Shown in pieces: positions 3,106 through 5,104 of a stretch of DNA of 5,104 bases. The stretch spans positions 1 through 5,104 of the forward strand of contig JAOUOA010000259.1 of the NCBI GenBank assembly GCA_029880625.1, in the 5' to 3' direction. The notes beneath the pieces are model-generated. The model was not told the DNA's origin. It ran no database searches and saw only the letters and a program-made list of their open reading frames with translations. Position 1 is the stretch's first letter, and every line of letters begins with the position of its first letter. Source of the DNA: Spirochaetia bacterium (GTDB lineage: Bacteria; Spirochaetota; Leptospiria; Leptospirales; Leptonemataceae). The position numbers and the translations under genes were made by a program.

Positions 3106-5096
3106 TGAATATGAGTAACGATCAAAAAAAAGAAAAACCTTCATCTTCGATATCTTCTTTTCTACCGCTCATATTGATGGGAGCTTCAGTCTTTTTTTTA
3201 ATGAGGATTTTAGCTCCCGGTGAAGAAGAAAAGGAGACTCCTGCACAGCAAACCCCATCTCAGGAAACAAGCGCTGAATCTTCCGGATTGAAAGATTTTG
3301 TTTTTCAAAAAGGCGGAAACGGTCAGGATATTATAAAAACAAAAAACTTTGTCGCTGTATTGGGATCTGGCGGAGGAAGAATTGACAAGTTTTATTTAAT
3401 TAGCAATGACGCTTTGAAAATTCCTGAATCTGTAACCAGGGAAAAAGATGATCCCATTGGGAGTGAAAATAAAGCTCTGGAAGTAACCAGAGGAAATGGT
3501 ATGGATTTTCAGCCCCATCTTTATTACAGAAGAAGCATTTCTCAGGATATTATTCAAATTGGAAATCCTCCTCTGAATCAGGCAGGATATAGAAAAACTG
3601 GACCTGTTATCGATGAAGCAACAGGAATCCAGGAAATCCGTTTTTCTTTGCCAGTCATGCTAAACGGATACAGAATGGAAGTTCAGAAGATCTACCGATT
3701 TCTTCCCAATGAGTATTATTTTCATCAAATGACTCTTTTGCGAAATCTTGAAAACCGTGAATTTAAATGGAACGGCGATATCTTTTTTAAATCCATGGGA
3801 GATATGGGGCCTTCGCCTGATCAGGATGATACGTACAGTTTTGCCAGATTTACAAGATTTTATGAATATGCAGACAGTATGACAACTGTTCCGGCTGTAA
3901 AAGGCGGAAGCAATCCCATGAGCTGCGGAACCTCTTTCTGCGGCGGCGAAAAAGGAAATGAGCATTACCATGCGCTTATGAATTCGCCCAATACGCTTAA
4001 GTCTGCAGGATCCACAAGCAAATACTTTTTTTCCTATAATAAATTTCTGGGACATTCAGCAGGAACTCTTTCAACTCCAGATGGTATTATCGTTGTTAAT
4101 GAAGAAGATCCAACGGGAAAAAAATCCCAGAGCGTTTATTTCAGCAATATTCATCTTGACAAACGCAATCCGGAAGCTCTGCCGATTCAAAAGACCGGCG
4201 AAAATATGCCTTTTTATGAAAAAGTGCGCAATACACAGAGACGAAGTGACTTGATACTGATTGATAATATGGTGTATGTTGGCGTTAGAAGAGATGAAAG
4301 CCATACCTTCAGAAATGCTTCTCTTGTTAAGTCTGAATTCGGTCTGGATGAACCCGATGAAGAGACACGAAGTATTATTTATTCCAATGACTTTTTTACA
4401 GTATTTTCCGGCATTAAAGACGGGGTTGTTTGGCTCATGAGGGTTCTTTACAGTGTTATCGGGAACTACGGTTGGGTAATTATTCTTATCGCAACCACAC
4501 TGAAGCTTGTGACGTGGCCGCTTAATCAAATGCAGGCAAAAAGCATGAAAAAAATGTCTGCACTTAAGCCTGAAATTGAAAGCATCAACGAACGTTTTAA
4601 AGAAAATCCGACAGAAAAGCAAAAACAGATTATGCTTCTCTACAAAAAACATAATGTAAATCCGGCAAAAGGCTGTTTTCCTATTCTGATTCAGCTGCCT
4701 GTCTTTATTGCGCTATACAGCGCCTTTTCTGACTCAATCGAACTTTGGAGAAGCCCATTTATTTTTTGGATGGATGATCTTTCTCTCCCTGATACTGTGT
4801 ATATAATAAAGGATCTCTTTTTTATTCATAATTTTCATATTAACATTCTTCCTTTGATTATGGTTGTTTCACAGATTATGCAGCAGATGTTTACAACAGT
4901 CGTAACAGATCCGCAGCAGAAAACAATTATGTATTTTATGCCTGTTATTATGATTTTCTTTTTCTGGAGTATGCCGAGCGGTGTTACGCTATACTGGACT
5001 GTGCAGAATATCCTGTCAATTGTATGGCAGTTTGCATCAGACCGCTTATCAAAAGATGATACTGGAAAAGGATCCTTGCAAGAAGCGAAAGCATGA
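3105..5096 (+). CDS. yidC: Membrane protein insertase YidC (Oxa1 family)
   Basis: YidC inserts and folds inner-membrane proteins, alone or with the Sec translocon. The 663-residue protein begins with a membrane segment at about 17-36. A Glu/Gln/Ser-rich linker follows, then a large periplasmic domain (about 62-435), as in Gram-negative YidC. The conserved insertase core starts near 440, with membrane segments at about 450-471, 522-541, 578-597, 606-622 and 624-645. A charged cytoplasmic hairpin lies at 478-518, ending in NPAKGCFPILIQLPVFIALY (519-538), the strongest family signature. The position of the groove arginine of Escherichia coli YidC is Lys467 here, a substitution I recall in several phyla. 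A C-x4-C-x7-H-x-H cluster (274-289) stands out in the periplasmic domain. GGGA at 3097-3100 is four bases before the ATG at 3105 and ten before an alternative ATG at 3111. The 18-residue tail after the last membrane segment is short. Confidence 0.98.
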   Translation: MNMSNDQKKEKPSSSISSFLPLILMGASVFFLMRILAPGEEEKETPAQQTPSQETSAESSGLKDFVFQKGGNGQDIIKTKNFVAVLGSGGGRIDKFYLISNDALKIPESVTREKDDPIGSENKALEVTRGNGMDFQPHLYYRRSISQDIIQIGNPPLNQAGYRKTGPVIDEATGIQEIRFSLPVMLNGYRMEVQKIYRFLPNEYYFHQMTLLRNLENREFKWNGDIFFKSMGDMGPSPDQDDTYSFARFTRFYEYADSMTTVPAVKGGSNPMSCGTSFCGGEKGNEHYHALMNSPNTLKSAGSTSKYFFSYNKFLGHSAGTLSTPDGIIVVNEEDPTGKKSQSVYFSNIHLDKRNPEALPIQKTGENMPFYEKVRNTQRRSDLILIDNMVYVGVRRDESHTFRNASLVKSEFGLDEPDEETRSIIYSNDFFTVFSGIKDGVVWLMRVLYSVIGNYGWVIILIATTLKLVTWPLNQMQAKSMKKMSALKPEIESINERFKENPTEKQKQIMLLYKKHNVNPAKGCFPILIQLPVFIALYSAFSDSIELWRSPFIFWMDDLSLPDTVYIIKDLFFIHNFHINILPLIMVVSQIMQQMFTTVVTDPQQKTIMYFMPVIMIFFFWSMPSGVTLYWTVQNILSIVWQFASDRLSKDDTGKGSLQEAKA

Positions 5097-5104
5097 ACTC
5101 ATTC
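5093..5104 (+). CDS. Possible start of the next operon gene (first four codons only)
   Basis: An ATG at 5093-5095 overlaps the yidC stop in the form ATGA and reads MNSF before the window ends. In many bacteria the gene after yidC is khpB (jag), an RNA-binding protein, and overlaps of this type are used twice earlier in the operon. No strong ribosome site is visible and four codons cannot identify a product, so this is positional inference only. Confidence 0.25.

Noticed and set aside
338..4008. Five CTGCAG sites (338, 1269, 2054, 2318, 4003), more than expected for AT-rich DNA
   Set aside because: Three are inside coding regions, where codon choice can explain them, and the numbers are too small to argue for a functional motif.
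3660..4055. A 131-codon minus-strand frame within yidC
   Set aside because: It is antisense to the YidC periplasmic domain and looks like a chance open frame.
4071..4652. A 193-codon minus-strand frame within yidC
   Set aside because: It is long, but it is antisense to well-conserved YidC sequence and its residues (many Phe, Asn and His) reflect complemented codons rather than a protein family.
1..5104. tRNA, rRNA, CRISPR, insertion sequence or prophage features
   Set aside because: No repeat-spacer array, transposase, terminal repeats or tRNA-like cloverleaf was seen; the window is filled by housekeeping genes.

Overview
The window is a classic bacterial replication-origin neighbourhood. 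It carries dnaN and dnaA leftward on the minus strand, and rpmH, rnpA, yidD and yidC rightward on the plus strand. The DNA is AT-rich. The organism has a Gram-negative type envelope, because YidC has a large domain between its first membrane segment and the insertase core. The short, divergent RnpA, the sequence of that YidC domain and the AT-richness look most like a spirochaete (Spirochaetota) to me. That is recognition from memory, not a search result.

Layout. Positions 1-515 hold the N-terminal 171 codons of DnaN, cut by the window edge. Positions 516-735 are a 220-bp gap with a long AT-rich run, a consensus DnaA box inside a probable dnaN promoter, and a second consensus box on the dnaA stop codon; this is the best candidate for oriC. 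Positions 736-2031 are dnaA, starting at a TTG with a strong Shine-Dalgarno rather than at the more distant ATG codons upstream. Positions 2032-2330 are a divergent leader region with candidate promoters for dnaA and rpmH and a conspicuous imperfect inverted repeat. Then follow rpmH (2331-2486), rnpA (about 2489-2854), yidD (2851-3105), yidC (3105-5096) and the first four codons of a possible next gene (5093 onward). The three junctions from rnpA onward overlap by 1-4 bases.

How the genes work together. DnaA opens the origin and DnaN is the sliding clamp of the replisome. L34 and the RNase P protein link ribosome assembly to tRNA maturation. YidD and YidC insert membrane proteins. The tight plus-strand overlaps suggest one translationally coupled operon.

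No new biological system is evident. The points most worth a second look are: rnpA has no ATG, GTG or TTG start codon in its open frame; DnaA-box-like 9-mers lie in a row at the dnaA 3' end; similar DnaA-box-like/-10 arrangements occur at the dnaN and rpmH promoters; there is an inverted repeat over the rpmH promoter; the DnaA DNA-binding signature is divergent; and YidC has a Cys/His cluster in its periplasmic domain.
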